Shown here one piece after another: positions 1 through 8,956 of a stretch of DNA of 64,000 nucleotides. Every line of letters starts with the position of its first letter. Position 1 is the first letter of the stretch. Both the position numbers and the translations under genes were made by a program. The notes beneath the pieces were generated by a model. That model had not been told where the DNA came from and searched no databases. It was given only the letters and a program-made list of their open reading frames with translations. Where the stretch lies: NCBI GenBank assembly GCA_963728365.1, contig CAVSJI010000002.1, positions 124,001 through 188,000 on the forward strand. The letters run 5' to 3'. The stretch is from VRUE01 sp963728365 (lineage in GTDB: Bacteria > Actinomycetota > Thermoleophilia > Solirubrobacterales > 70-9).

Positions 1-444
1 CCGCGCCTCCGCCGCCACGCCCGCCTTGGCGAGCGCCGCGACCGTTGCTACGAGGTGCTCCTGAGCCGTACGCCGGGCGCCCTCGACGTCGGAGGCCCAG
101 CGGTCGAGAAACCCGATCCGCGCCGGGACCAGGACCAGCACCTCCGCCTCACCGACCGCGCCGCCGCCCCCATTGCCGCCGTCCAGCTCCGCCCCCCGCA
201 CGATCCGCGCCACGTCGGCCGGATCCTCCACCGGCCGCGGCGAGACGATCAGCACGTGCCGCCTCCGATCCTCGCGAGCCGCCGACTCGATCGGCCCTCT
301 CGGCACGGCGCGTGCCGCGTAAAGCACGATCACCAGGACAACGAGCGCTCCGACCGCAAGCCCGGCCCCGCCTTCGATCGCAAAGCCGGCGACGATCGGG
401 ACGGCGATCCCGATCGCGATCAGCGGCAGCTTCCAGGGGGCCAT
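1..444 (-). CDS. Membrane-anchored universal-stress-like protein, 3' end outside window
   Basis: ATG at 444 opens an uninterrupted minus-strand frame of 148 codons that runs off the left edge, so the C-terminus is missing. The first 45 or so residues form two hydrophobic stretches, a likely membrane anchor. They are followed by a charged linker and a beta strand reading HVLIVSPRP, as in a Rossmann or universal-stress domain. A Gly-rich segment and LVLVPARIGF follow. The arrangement of short TM anchor plus stress-like domain matches the gene at 48393-47743, and the soluble part resembles 49969-49094. Function is unknown; the family link is my inference from these internal similarities. Confidence 0.65.
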   Translation of the reverse strand, partial: MAPWKLPLIAIGIAVPIVAGFAIEGGAGLAVGALVVLVIVLYAARAVPRGPIESAAREDRRRHVLIVSPRPVEDPADVARIVRGAELDGGNGGGGAVGEAEVLVLVPARIGFLDRWASDVEGARRTAQEHLVATVAALAKAGVAAEAR

Positions 445-529
445 GGCGAAAGGGTCTCACGCGAACGGCGCGGCGGCCGCGGAGTGGTCGCGGCCGCGCG
501 CCGATCCCGCTGCTGGCCCCAAGATCCGC

Positions 530-664
530 CTAAGCCCTGCGAGTCCCCAAGCGGGGCAGCAGGAGCATCGCCAACCCAATCACGATGACGATGATCCCGA
601 GGATGTAGTTGACGAGGATCGCAAGGACGATTCCGATGATGATGAAAAGGATTGATAGCTCCAT
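530..664 (-). CDS. Small membrane protein, 44 aa
   Basis: ATG at 664 begins a 44-residue frame consisting almost entirely of Ile/Leu/Val (for example ILFIIIGIVLAIL) with a short basic tail ending LGTRRA. Two closely spaced hydrophobic segments joined by an Asn-Tyr turn predict a hairpin in the membrane. It lies 85 nt upstream of the USP-like gene on the same strand. No strong Shine-Dalgarno is visible. The uninterrupted hydrophobic composition in only one frame supports translation. No function can be assigned. Confidence 0.6.
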   Translation of the reverse strand: MELSILFIIIGIVLAILVNYILGIIVIVIGLAMLLLPRLGTRRA

Positions 665-712
665 GCAATCGGAGATACCCAGGCGCGCCGGTAAGCAAAC
701 GAACCGCGCGTC

Positions 713-1561
713 TCAGCCGCGGGTGCCACCGCCGCTGCCGTCGGGCGACCAGCCCGGGCCGCGGAAGACGTAGCCGAGGCGCTCGCGCCAGCTCTGCGCC
801 CCGCGCACGTCTCGCGCCAGGTCGACGAACTCGTGGAAGGCGACGCGCGTCGGCCGGAAGCTGCGGATGTTCTTGGTCAAGCCGTAGCGCACCCGCTCGG
901 TCTCGCCCTGGAAGCTGCCGAAGATCCTGTCCCAGACGATCAGGATGCCGCCGTAGTTGCGGTCCAGGTAGACCTCGTTGGCGCCGTGGTGGACGCGGTG
1001 ATGCGAGGGCGTGTTGAAGAGGAGCTCGAACCAGCGCGGCAGCCTGCGCACCCGCTCGGTGTGGATCCAGAACTGGTAGATCAGGCTGATCGCCTGCTGG
1101 AGCAGGATCATCCACGGCGCGAACCCGAGCAGCGCCAACGGCGCCCAGAAGGGCAGCGCGGTCATCGGCGTCCAGGTCTGGCGCAGGGCGGTCGAGAGGT
1201 TGTAGTGCTCGGAGGAGTGGTGGACGACGTGGCTCGCCCAGAAGACCCGCACCTCGTGGTGGATGCGATGAAACCAGTAGTAGGCGAGGTCGTCGGCGAG
1301 GAAGAGCAGCACGTAGGCCCACCAGGCGTCGGCCGGCACGCGCAGCGGCGTCAGCTCATAGAGGCCCGCGTAGATGACGACGACAGCCAACTTCCAGACC
1401 GCGTTGATCGCGACGTTTCCCGCGCCCATCGCCAGGCTGGTGCGCGTGTCGCGCGCCTCGTAGCCGACCAGCTCCTCGTCGCGCGCGTAGCGGAAGGAGA
1501 GCAGCTCGACCGCGAGCAGCAGCACGAAAGCCGGGATCGCGTAGTAGAGAACCTCCGCCAC
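713..1561 (-). CDS. Sterol desaturase / fatty acid hydroxylase superfamily membrane enzyme
   Basis: A GTG start gives 282 aa, normal for this di-iron membrane hydroxylase superfamily. All three histidine boxes are present: HRIHH at about residues 98-102, HVVHH at 111-115 and HRVHH at 188-192. These ligand the two irons that activate oxygen. Hydrophobic segments lie at about residues 5-22, 50-70, 80-97 and 135-165. The family hydroxylates or desaturates sterols, fatty acids or carotenoids at the membrane; the substrate here cannot be told from sequence. It stands alone with no lipid-pathway neighbour. Confidence 0.88.
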   Translation of the reverse strand: MAEVLYYAIPAFVLLLAVELLSFRYARDEELVGYEARDTRTSLAMGAGNVAINAVWKLAVVVIYAGLYELTPLRVPADAWWAYVLLFLADDLAYYWFHRIHHEVRVFWASHVVHHSSEHYNLSTALRQTWTPMTALPFWAPLALLGFAPWMILLQQAISLIYQFWIHTERVRRLPRWFELLFNTPSHHRVHHGANEVYLDRNYGGILIVWDRIFGSFQGETERVRYGLTKNIRSFRPTRVAFHEFVDLARDVRGAQSWRERLGYVFRGPGWSPDGSGGGTRG

Positions 1562-1578
1562 CCGACAAATCTAGCCGC

Positions 1579-1671
1579 TCAGCCAGTCCTCCCGATCCAG
1601 AAGATCCCCGCGATCGAGGCCCCCGCCAGCACCGCCAACGCTATGTCCGTGCGACGCTCCGCCCTGTTCAT
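1579..1671 (-). CDS. Possible small single-TM protein, 30 aa
   Basis: ATG at 1671 opens 30 codons: a charged N-terminus (MNRAERRTD) followed by one hydrophobic helix (IALAVLAGASIAGIFWIG) and a short basic end. This is the standard layout of a small bitopic membrane protein. It sits just upstream of the hydroxylase gene on the same strand. AGGT directly abuts the start, so the ribosome site is poor. The call rests only on composition and position. Confidence 0.35.
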   Translation of the reverse strand: MNRAERRTDIALAVLAGASIAGIFWIGRTG

Positions 1672-1714
1672 ACCTACTGAAACCCGCCCGAGCGCCGAGG
1701 GATGCTGTCTGGGC

Positions 1715-1990
1715 TCAGTCGCCGGCCCGCGCCTCGCGCGGCTCATGGCCCGGACAGACGAGCACCGGGACGCGCGGATAGCGCGGATACGCATCGTCCG
1801 TCCGCGACCGCTCGCACAGCGAGAACGCCGACCCGCGCGTGTTGCGCACAATCCGCTGGTGGCGGCAGCTGTCGCAGAGCCCCGCCCCGGTACAAGTGTC
1901 GCGCGCCGTCGCCTTGTCCTCAGTCGACTGAACCACATATTCACAATAGAGTTCCTCATCGATCGCCTCGATCAGCGTTCCGTCAAACAA
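1715..1990 (-). CDS. Small four-Cys (zinc-ribbon-like) conserved protein
   Basis: The frame encodes up to 91 aa from a TTG at 1990. The conserved-looking part begins near CDSCRHQRIVRNT and continues FSLCERSRTD ... PRYPRVPVLVCPGHEP. Two Cys in CxxC plus two later Cys suggest one bound zinc. I recall similar short proteins in actinobacterial genomes, with no known function. The N-terminal 35 residues are less convincing, and a GTG at 1936 is an alternative start. The gene points away from the adjacent tRNA-Arg. Confidence 0.6.
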   Translation of the reverse strand: MFDGTLIEAIDEELYCEYVVQSTEDKATARDTCTGAGLCDSCRHQRIVRNTRGSAFSLCERSRTDDAYPRYPRVPVLVCPGHEPREARAGD

Positions 1991-2063
1991 CGCCCCGGCG
2001 ATCGCAACGAGGGCTGGAATCGTGGCGAACAGGCCGCTCGTCCTAAAATCTCGACTGGATCAA

Positions 2064-2137
2064 GCCCCGGTAGCTCAGCTGGATAGAGCGCCGGCCTTCT
2101 AAGCCGGATGTCGCAGGTTCGAATCCTGCCCGGGGCG
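2064..2137 (+). tRNA. tRNA-Arg (anticodon TCT)
   Basis: Complete cloverleaf: acceptor stem GCCCCGG pairs with CCGGGGC, D stem GCTC/GAGC, anticodon stem CCGGC/GCCGG with loop CTTCTAA (anticodon TCT, reads AGA), a 5-nt variable region, and T stem GCAGG/CCTGC with loop TTCGAAT. The discriminator base is G. CCA is not encoded. No integration remnant was seen at its 3' end. Confidence 0.96.
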
Positions 2138-2384
2138 TCGTTTCTTCGCCTCCGCGACCGTGGACTGCAGCGGCGAGCCCGAGTCCTGCGGGGCAAGGTG
2201 CTCGATCACCGCGAGGAGCTCCGTCCGTGGGTCTCTGCGGTCAGCTTGAATTTCTTTTCGGAACTTCCACGGATATTCGATGTTGGGGGTCGTCACTAGC
2301 GGGTAGGACCTGCCGGCCGCACACCTCAAACCCCGAACGATTGGTAAAGAAGTTGCAAAAATCGCGCCGCAGGGACAGAGCAAA

Positions 2385-5093
2385 ATGCGACTTAACCGGC
2401 GCGAACATCCCAGCTCGCTTGCTGAGGTCCCGGAGGCCGAGTCCGATTCTGCAGGCGGCTGGGAGGCGAATGGATCTCGTCGGGGACGGGGTGATCCCCG
2501 GGCCACTGCCGGCCCCAGCCGGGACAAACGGCGGGTCGCCGCCCCCCCGCGTCCGAAGGCACTCGGCAAGTTCCTCTTCGCGGGCGACGAGAAGCTCTAC
2601 CTGCGCGGCGTCACCTACGGGACCTTCCGACCGGGCGAGGACGGCAGCGGCTACCCCCATCCGGCGCGGGTCGAGGCGGACTTCAGACAGATGGCCGCGA
2701 ACGGGATCAACTCGGTCCGCACCTACTCCGTCCCGCCGCCCCACCTGCTCGACGCGGCAGCCCGCCACGGCCTCAGGGTCCTGATCGGCCTGCCCTGGGA
2801 GCAGCACGTCGCCTTCCTCGACGATTCGGCGCTGGCCGGCTCGATCGAACGCCGCCTGCGCGAGGACGTCCGCGCCTGCGCCGGCCACCCGGCGGTGCTC
2901 GCCTACGCAGTCGGCAATGAGATCCCGGCCTCGATCGTGCGCTGGCACGGGCGCCGCCGCGTCGAGCGCTTCCTGCGCCGCCTCTACCTGGCCGCCAAGC
3001 AGGAGGACCCCGGCGGCCTGGTCACCTACGTCAACTTCCCGACCACCGAGTACCTCCAACTTCCCTTCCTCGACTTCCACTGCTTCAACGTCTACCTGGA
3101 GACCGACCGCCAGCTCGAGGGCTACCTGGCGCGCCTGCAGAACGTCGCCGGCGACCGGCCGCTGGTGATGGCGGAGATCGGACTCGACAGCCGGCGCAAC
3201 GGCGAGCAGCGCCAGGCGGAGACGACCGCGCGGCAGATCGGGCTCGCCTTCAGGGCCGGCTGCGCGGGCAGCTTCGTCTTCGCCTGGACGGACGAGTGGC
3301 ACCGCGGCGGCCACGACGTCGAGGACTGGGACTTCGGGCTGACCGATCGCGACCGGCGCCCGAAGGCGGCCCTCACCGCCGTCAACCGCGCCTTCCATCA
3401 GGTGCCCTTCCCTGCCGGCGAGCAGTGGCCGAAGATCTCGGTGGTCATCTGCGCCTGCAACGGCGCCGGCACCCTGCGCTGGTGCTTGGAGGGTGTGCGG
3501 GAGCTAGACTACCCCGACTACGAGGTGATCGTCGTCGACGACGGCTCGACCGACGGCACCGCGGCGATCGCCGGCGAGTGCGGCTACCCGGCGATCAGCA
3601 CGCCCAACCGCGGCCTGAGCAGCGCCCGCAACACGGGGCTTGACGCGGCGAGCGGCGAGATCGTCGCCTACCTGGACTCCGACGCCCGCCCCGATCGCGA
3701 CTGGCTCCGCTACCTGGCCGCGTCCTTCCGCGACACCGAGCACGCCGGCATCGGCGGGCCCAACCTGCCGCCGCCGGACGGCTGGATCGCCGAGTGCGTC
3801 GCCAACGCACCCGGCGGGCCGGTCCACGTGCTGCTCTCCGACCGCGAGGCCGAGCACATCCCCGGGTGCAACATGGCCTTCCGCCGCGGCCGGCTGCTCG
3901 AAGCCGGCGGCTTCGACCCGCGCTTCCGCGCTGCCGGCGACGACGTCGACATCTGCTGGCGGCTGCAGGAGCGGGGCGAGACGCTCGGCTTCAACGCCGG
4001 CGCGATGGTCTGGCACCGCTGCCGCGATTCCCTGCGCGCCTACTGGCGCCAGCAGGTCGGCTACGGCAGGGCGGAGGCGGCGCTGGAGCGCAAGTGGCCG
4101 GAGAAGTACAACGCCGGCGGCCACTGCTCCTGGGGCGGCCGCCTCTACGGGAACGGCGTCGCGCAGGGGCTGCTGCACCGCTGGCGGATCTACTACGGCA
4201 GGTGGGGCACCGGCCTGTTCCAGGCGATGTACAGGGTCGAGCGCCCGACTCTGAGCGCCCTGGCGCTGATGCCGGAGTGGTACCTGGTGATCACCCTGCT
4301 GGTCGCGTTCGCCGCGCTCGGCCTGCTCTGGAGCCCGCTGCTGGCGCTGCTGCCGCTGGCGGCCGCGACGAGCGCGCTGGTCGTCGCCCAGGCTCTCGGC
4401 GGCGCCCGCCGGGCCGGCCGGCGGGCGCCGCCGGAACGCCACCGGGGACGCTCGTTCCTGCTCACCGCCCTGCTCCACCTGCTGCAGCCGCTCGCCCGGC
4501 TTTCGGGCCGGCTGCGCGCCGGCCTCACCCCCTGGCGGGCGCGAGGCCCCCGCCGGCGGGGGCTTCCTCTCCCCGCTTCCTGGACGCTGTGGAGCGAGAG
4601 CTGGCGCTCGCTCGAGGGCTGGGTCCAGGCACTCGAGGAAGCGCTCTGCGAGCGGGGCACGGTCGTGGTTCGCGGCGGCGACTTCGACCGCTGGGACCTG
4701 GAGCTGCGCGGCGGCCTGCTCGGCCGGGCGCGGATCCTCGCAGGGCTGGAGGAGCACGGCTACGGGCGCCAGCTCGTCCGCTTCCGCTTCCGGCCGCGGC
4801 CGTCGCTGACGGCGCTGCTCGCCGCCGCCGTTCTCGCCGCGCTCGCCGGCACGGCGGCGCTCGACGACGGCATCCACGCGGCGGCGGCGCTCGTGCTGGC
4901 CCTGGCGCTGGTGCTCGGCCTCACCGCCGGCGATTGCGCGCTCGCCGCGGGCAGCGCCGCGGGCGCCGCCGAGGCGCTCACCGACGAGGTCCTGCGTCAC
5001 GACTGCGAGGACGACCCGGGCGAGAACGAAACCGAGGCGACGGCCGGCGGCGCCGAGCTGCGCGACGAGCCGGTCGGGGCGCGCGGCGCATGA
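2385..5093 (+). CDS. Fusion: glycosidase-like TIM barrel + family 2 glycosyltransferase, membrane-bound
   Basis: 902 aa. Residues about 60-340 resemble a clan GH-A (GH2/GH5-like) barrel and keep both expected glutamates: GNE at 177-179 (acid/base) and MAEIG with E264 (nucleophile). Residues 350-620 form a GT2 domain with VVDDGSTDGT, DSD at 431-433, a GDDVD acceptor-base region and a QQVGYGRAE segment like the processive QxxRW region. Hydrophobic segments follow at about 630-680 and 805-850. The first 57 residues are low-complexity; ATG 2385, with AGGGA upstream, is the only canonical start. It heads a cluster that overlaps through to 12135 and overlaps the exporter gene by ATGA. A role in making or trimming an extracellular glycan is inferred. 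Confidence 0.82.
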   Translation: MRLNRREHPSSLAEVPEAESDSAGGWEANGSRRGRGDPRATAGPSRDKRRVAAPPRPKALGKFLFAGDEKLYLRGVTYGTFRPGEDGSGYPHPARVEADFRQMAANGINSVRTYSVPPPHLLDAAARHGLRVLIGLPWEQHVAFLDDSALAGSIERRLREDVRACAGHPAVLAYAVGNEIPASIVRWHGRRRVERFLRRLYLAAKQEDPGGLVTYVNFPTTEYLQLPFLDFHCFNVYLETDRQLEGYLARLQNVAGDRPLVMAEIGLDSRRNGEQRQAETTARQIGLAFRAGCAGSFVFAWTDEWHRGGHDVEDWDFGLTDRDRRPKAALTAVNRAFHQVPFPAGEQWPKISVVICACNGAGTLRWCLEGVRELDYPDYEVIVVDDGSTDGTAAIAGECGYPAISTPNRGLSSARNTGLDAASGEIVAYLDSDARPDRDWLRYLAASFRDTEHAGIGGPNLPPPDGWIAECVANAPGGPVHVLLSDREAEHIPGCNMAFRRGRLLEAGGFDPRFRAAGDDVDICWRLQERGETLGFNAGAMVWHRCRDSLRAYWRQQVGYGRAEAALERKWPEKYNAGGHCSWGGRLYGNGVAQGLLHRWRIYYGRWGTGLFQAMYRVERPTLSALALMPEWYLVITLLVAFAALGLLWSPLLALLPLAAATSALVVAQALGGARRAGRRAPPERHRGRSFLLTALLHLLQPLARLSGRLRAGLTPWRARGPRRRGLPLPASWTLWSESWRSLEGWVQALEEALCERGTVVVRGGDFDRWDLELRGGLLGRARILAGLEEHGYGRQLVRFRFRPRPSLTALLAAAVLAALAGTAALDDGIHAAAALVLALALVLGLTAGDCALAAGSAAGAAEALTDEVLRHDCEDDPGENETEATAGGAELRDEPVGARGA

Positions 5094-6958
5094 GCCGGCG
5101 CGATCGACGATCGCGGGGGACGCCGACAACCGACGCCGACGGCGTGCAGAAATACACCGACCGCACCCTCGTGCGACGCCTGGCCGCCGAGCTGTGGCCC
5201 TACCGGCTGCAGATCGGGGGACTCTTCCTGCTCAGCTTGCTGGCCACGCCACTGGCCCTGCTCGTTCCCGTCCCGCTCGCGGTGACCGTCGACACCATCC
5301 TCGGCACCCAGCCGCTGCCCGGCTTCCTCGAAGCGATCACGCCGAGCGCGATCGCCGGCTCGGACTCGGCGCTGCTGGCGGCGGCGGCGGCGATGTTCGT
5401 GCTCATCGCCCTGCTCATCCAGCTGCAGGGCATGGCGAGCACCGTGCTGAGCGCCTACACCGGCGAGCGCATCATGCTTGGCTTCCGCGCCCGCCTCTTC
5501 CGCCACGTCCAGCGCCTCTCGCTCTCCTACCACGACTCGCGCGGCGTCTCGGACTCGACCTACCGAATCCAGTACGACGCGACAGCGGTGCAGCGTGTCG
5601 CTACCGAAACGCTCTCCTCCTTCATCACCGCCGCCTTCACCCTGGTCGCGATGCTCTACGTGACCGCGCGGATCGACTGGCAGCTGGCGCTTGTCGCCGT
5701 CGCCGTGGCGCCACCGCTGCTGCTCGCATCCTGGGTTTACCGGCGCTCGCTCCGCGCTCAGTCGCGCGAGGTCAAGCGCCTGGAGAGCGGCGCGATGTCG
5801 GTCGTCCAGGAAGCGCTGGGCGCCTCGCGCGTGGTTCGCGCCTTCGGCCGCGAGGACCACGAGGAGGACCGCTTCGCGCACCACTTCCGCGAGGGCATGT
5901 GGGCGCGGATTCGCTACGAATTCGCCTCCAGCAAGTTCGCCCTGCTGATCGGGATGATCATCGCCGCGGGGACGGCGACGGTGCTCTACCTGGGCGCTCG
6001 CCAGGTGCAGGCGGGGGCGATCAGCGTCGGTGACCTGGTCCTCGTCATGTCCTACATGTCGCAGCTCTACTCGCCGGTGAAAGCGCTGAGCAAGGGGGCC
6101 GGCAACCTGCAGAAGTACCTGGCCGGCGCCGAGCGCGCCTTCTCGCTGCTCGACGAGGAGCCCGACGTGCGCGAGCGTCCCGACGCCAGGCCCCTCTCGC
6201 GGGCGACGGGGGACATCCGCTTCGAGCGCGTCTGGTTCGCCTACGAGGGCGAGCGCAGCGTCCTGCGCGACGTCTCCCTTCACGTCCCGGCCGGGGCGCG
6301 GCTTGGCATCGCCGGGGCGACCGGGGCCGGCAAGACGACCCTGGTCAGCCTGCTCACCCGCTTCTACGACCCGACGCGCGGCCGCATCCTGCTCGACGGC
6401 GTCGACCTGCGCGACTACCGGCTGGCGGACCTGCGCAGCCAGTTCGCGATCGTGCTCCAGGAGCCGCTGCTCTTCTCGACCAGCATCGCCGAGAACATCG
6501 CCTACGCGCGCCAGGGCGCCGGGCTGGACGAGATCGAGGAAGCCGCGCGGGCGGCCAACGTGCACGACTTCATCGCCGGCCTGCCCGACGGCTACGACAC
6601 CGAGGTCGGCGAGCGCGGCATGCGCCTCTCCGGCGGCGAGCGCCAACGCATCTCCCTGGCGCGGGCCTTCCTCAAGGACGCCTCGATCCTCCTCCTCGAC
6701 GAGCCGACCAGCTCGGTCGACGTGGGCACCGAGGCGGCGATCATCGAGGCGATGGAGCGGCTGATGGCCGGTCGCACGACGGTGATGATCGCCCACCGCC
6801 TGCAGACGCTCGACGTCTGCGACCAGCGCCTGGAGATGGTCGACGGGCGGCCGGCCGCCGACCTGGAACCGGACGGCGGCCCGAGCGCGCCGGTGCATCC
6901 GGCAGCCGAAGCTCCGGTCGCCGCGACCGCGACCGCCGGAGGCGATTCCGATGGCTGA
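5090..6958 (+). CDS. ABC exporter, fused membrane and ATPase domains
   Basis: 622 aa half-transporter of the type I exporter (MsbA/MdlB-like) class. Six hydrophobic segments occupy about residues 35-320. The ATPase follows with Walker A GATGAGKTT near 405, signature LSGGERQR near 513, Walker B ILLLDEPTS near 533 and the switch His in IAHRL near 567. The start at 5090 was chosen because its ATG overlaps the preceding TGA (ATGA). Half-transporters dimerise; a homodimer is likely as no partner is nearby. Its position between the glycosyltransferase fusion and the kinases suggests it exports the product or a lipid-linked intermediate of this cluster (inference). Confidence 0.9.
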   Translation: MSRRDRRSRGTPTTDADGVQKYTDRTLVRRLAAELWPYRLQIGGLFLLSLLATPLALLVPVPLAVTVDTILGTQPLPGFLEAITPSAIAGSDSALLAAAAAMFVLIALLIQLQGMASTVLSAYTGERIMLGFRARLFRHVQRLSLSYHDSRGVSDSTYRIQYDATAVQRVATETLSSFITAAFTLVAMLYVTARIDWQLALVAVAVAPPLLLASWVYRRSLRAQSREVKRLESGAMSVVQEALGASRVVRAFGREDHEEDRFAHHFREGMWARIRYEFASSKFALLIGMIIAAGTATVLYLGARQVQAGAISVGDLVLVMSYMSQLYSPVKALSKGAGNLQKYLAGAERAFSLLDEEPDVRERPDARPLSRATGDIRFERVWFAYEGERSVLRDVSLHVPAGARLGIAGATGAGKTTLVSLLTRFYDPTRGRILLDGVDLRDYRLADLRSQFAIVLQEPLLFSTSIAENIAYARQGAGLDEIEEAARAANVHDFIAGLPDGYDTEVGERGMRLSGGERQRISLARAFLKDASILLLDEPTSSVDVGTEAAIIEAMERLMAGRTTVMIAHRLQTLDVCDQRLEMVDGRPAADLEPDGGPSAPVHPAAEAPVAATATAGGDSDG

Positions 6959-7934
6959 CGCCGGCACGGCGGCCCTGCGCCGGCTGCTCGAGTCCGAGGC
7001 GCTGCCCAGGCTTGGCCACGACGGCGCCTCGGTCGCCGAGCTGCACAGCGTCCCCTCGCCGAGCGCGACCTCCTACGCGGCGCGGGTCGTGACGGCGCGG
7101 CTCGGCGACGGAACGACGCTGCGCTTGTTCCTCAAGGACTTCGGCACCTCGCAGCTGTTCAAGGAGGGCGCGGACGAGCGCCGGGCGCGCGAGCTGCACG
7201 TCTACCGCGACCTCCTCCCCGGCGCCGAGCTCGGCGTCCCGGCGTTTTGCGGGGCACTCTGGAGCGAGGAGGAAGGTCGCTTCTGGATGGCCCTCGAGCT
7301 GGTCGAGGGAGCCCCGGTCGCCGATCGCGAGTTCGGCGCCTGGCCGGCGGCGACCGCCTGGCTGGCCCGCCTGCAGGGGCTTTACGGGCGGAACCCCGAG
7401 CGCTTCGAGGGGTCGCCGCTGCTGGCCCGCCACGACGCCGAGTTCTTCGCCTCGCGGGCCGACCGGGCGCTGTTCAGCGCGCGGCGCGTCTCGGCGCGGG
7501 CGCTGCGGCGCCTGCGCGGGATCCTCTACGGATACGACGAGTTCGTCGCCTTGATGGCGGAGCAGCCGCGCACGCTGGTCCACGGCAGCTTCCGGCCCGA
7601 GAACGTCCTGCTGAGCGAGCCCGAAGCGCCCCCGCGCACCTGCGTCGTCGACTGGGAGCTGGCCGGGATCGGGGCGCCGCTCTACGACCTCGCCCGCCTC
7701 TGCGACGGCTTCCGTGGAGCACGACTGGAGCGGCTGCTCGACTCCTACGCCGCGGAGGCGGCGAAGCGCGGCGTCGCCGTGCCAGAGCGCGGGCCGATGA
7801 TCGAGGCGCTCGACTGCTTCTCCCTGCACCGCGTGGTGAAAGCGATCAGCCACGCGCTCGAGAAGGGCCGCACCCGGCGCCAGGTCTCCGACTGGCTCGG
7901 CTACGGCGAGACGCTGCGGGCGAGGCTGCCATGA
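6951..7934 (+). CDS. APH-fold phosphotransferase-like protein, catalytic Asp replaced (HGS)
   Basis: 327 aa with the aminoglycoside/choline kinase fold. The catalytic loop near residue 211 reads HGSFRPEN: the Asp of the normal HxD loop is Ser, while the Asn is kept. The metal-binding strand VVDWELAGIG near 232 is intact. It is a paralogue of the next gene, sharing the SATSY/AATSY segment, FLKDYG-like strand and DLARLCDGFR. The start overlaps the exporter stop by 8 nt and the end overlaps the next gene by ATGA, so co-translation is likely. It may be a pseudokinase or may use another base; neither can be proved here. Confidence 0.8.
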   Translation: MADAGTAALRRLLESEALPRLGHDGASVAELHSVPSPSATSYAARVVTARLGDGTTLRLFLKDFGTSQLFKEGADERRARELHVYRDLLPGAELGVPAFCGALWSEEEGRFWMALELVEGAPVADREFGAWPAATAWLARLQGLYGRNPERFEGSPLLARHDAEFFASRADRALFSARRVSARALRRLRGILYGYDEFVALMAEQPRTLVHGSFRPENVLLSEPEAPPRTCVVDWELAGIGAPLYDLARLCDGFRGARLERLLDSYAAEAAKRGVAVPERGPMIEALDCFSLHRVVKAISHALEKGRTRRQVSDWLGYGETLRARLP

Positions 7935-8956
7935 CCGCGACGACCCACACAAGGGCCAGGCGGAGCGCGACCGGACCGGGGGAGGACGCGCGCCTGCGGC
8001 TCTGCCTCGAGCACGAAGCGGTGCCCCGACTGGCTGGGCGGCGCGCCCGCGTGACCCGCTTCGCCCGCTCTTCCTCGCCGGCCGCCACCTCCTACGGCGC
8101 CGAGGTCGTCTCGGCGCGGCTCGCCGGCGGGGACGAGCTGCGCTTCTTCCTCAAGGACTACGGCAGCTCGCGCCGCCCGCGACCCGGCGCCGCCCGCCGG
8201 CGCGAGCGGGAGCTGGCCGTCTACCGGCACCTGATCGGCGATGGCGAGCTGGGCACCGCGCGCTTCTGCGGCGCGGTCTGGGACGACGGCGCCGCCCTGC
8301 ACTGGCTGCTGCTCGAGCTCGTCGGCGGCGAGCCGCTGCGGCAGATGGAGCTCCGCTTTTGGATCGAGGCGGCTCGCTGGCTCGCCCGCTTCCAGGCGCG
8401 CTTCGCGCGCTCGCCGTTGCCGGCCGAGGTCATCCCCCTGCTGGAGCGCCACGACGCGCGTTTCTTCGCCGCCGCGGCCGAGAGCGCGCGCCGCAGCGTC
8501 TCGGGCTACTCGCGCTCGGCGGCACGCCGCCTGGAGCGGGTCCTCAAGCCCTACGAAGACTCGATCGAGCTCCTCGCCGGCAGCGAGCGGGCCCTCGTCC
8601 ACGGACACTACGAGGCGGCGAACCTGCTTGTCGACGCCGAAGCGGGCGCCGCCCGCCTCTGCCCGGTCGACTGGGAGCTGGCCGCCCTCGGCTCGCGCTC
8701 CTTCGACCTCGCCTCGCTCTGCGACGGCTTCCGTCCGCCGGAGCTCCACCTCATCCTCGATGCCTACGCCGAGGCGGCGGCGCGGTGCGGGCTGCAAGCG
8801 CCGCCACGCGAGGAGCTGGAGCGCGCGATCGCCCGCCTGCGGCTGTTCCGGGTCGTCTCCTGGCTGGCCGGCGCCGCCGCGAAGCGCTACCCGGAGGCGG
8901 GCGTCGAGAGCCTCCTGGGGCGGGGCGAGGGCTTGACGGCGCTGGTGGGGGCATGA
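7931..8956 (+). CDS. APH-fold phosphotransferase-like protein, catalytic Asp replaced (HGH)
   Basis: 341 aa, close paralogue of the upstream gene. The catalytic loop near residue 222 reads HGHYEAAN, so the Asp is His, while PVDWELAALG near 246 retains the metal Asp. The ATG at 7931 overlaps the previous TGA (ATGA), and the stop overlaps the next ATG in the same way. Having two adjacent copies that both lost the same residue by different substitutions suggests a tolerated or selected change rather than a sequencing error. A heteromeric role with the active-looking kinase downstream is possible. Confidence 0.8.
   Translation: MTATTHTRARRSATGPGEDARLRLCLEHEAVPRLAGRRARVTRFARSSSPAATSYGAEVVSARLAGGDELRFFLKDYGSSRRPRPGAARRRERELAVYRHLIGDGELGTARFCGAVWDDGAALHWLLLELVGGEPLRQMELRFWIEAARWLARFQARFARSPLPAEVIPLLERHDARFFAAAAESARRSVSGYSRSAARRLERVLKPYEDSIELLAGSERALVHGHYEAANLLVDAEAGAARLCPVDWELAALGSRSFDLASLCDGFRPPELHLILDAYAEAAARCGLQAPPREELERAIARLRLFRVVSWLAGAAAKRYPEAGVESLLGRGEGLTALVGA

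Noticed and set aside
3504..5129. Long minus-strand open frame (541 codons) opposite the GT2 fusion
   Set aside because: Ala/Arg/Gly/Pro-biased product with no motifs, opposite a clear GT2 gene; long antisense frames are expected at this GC content.
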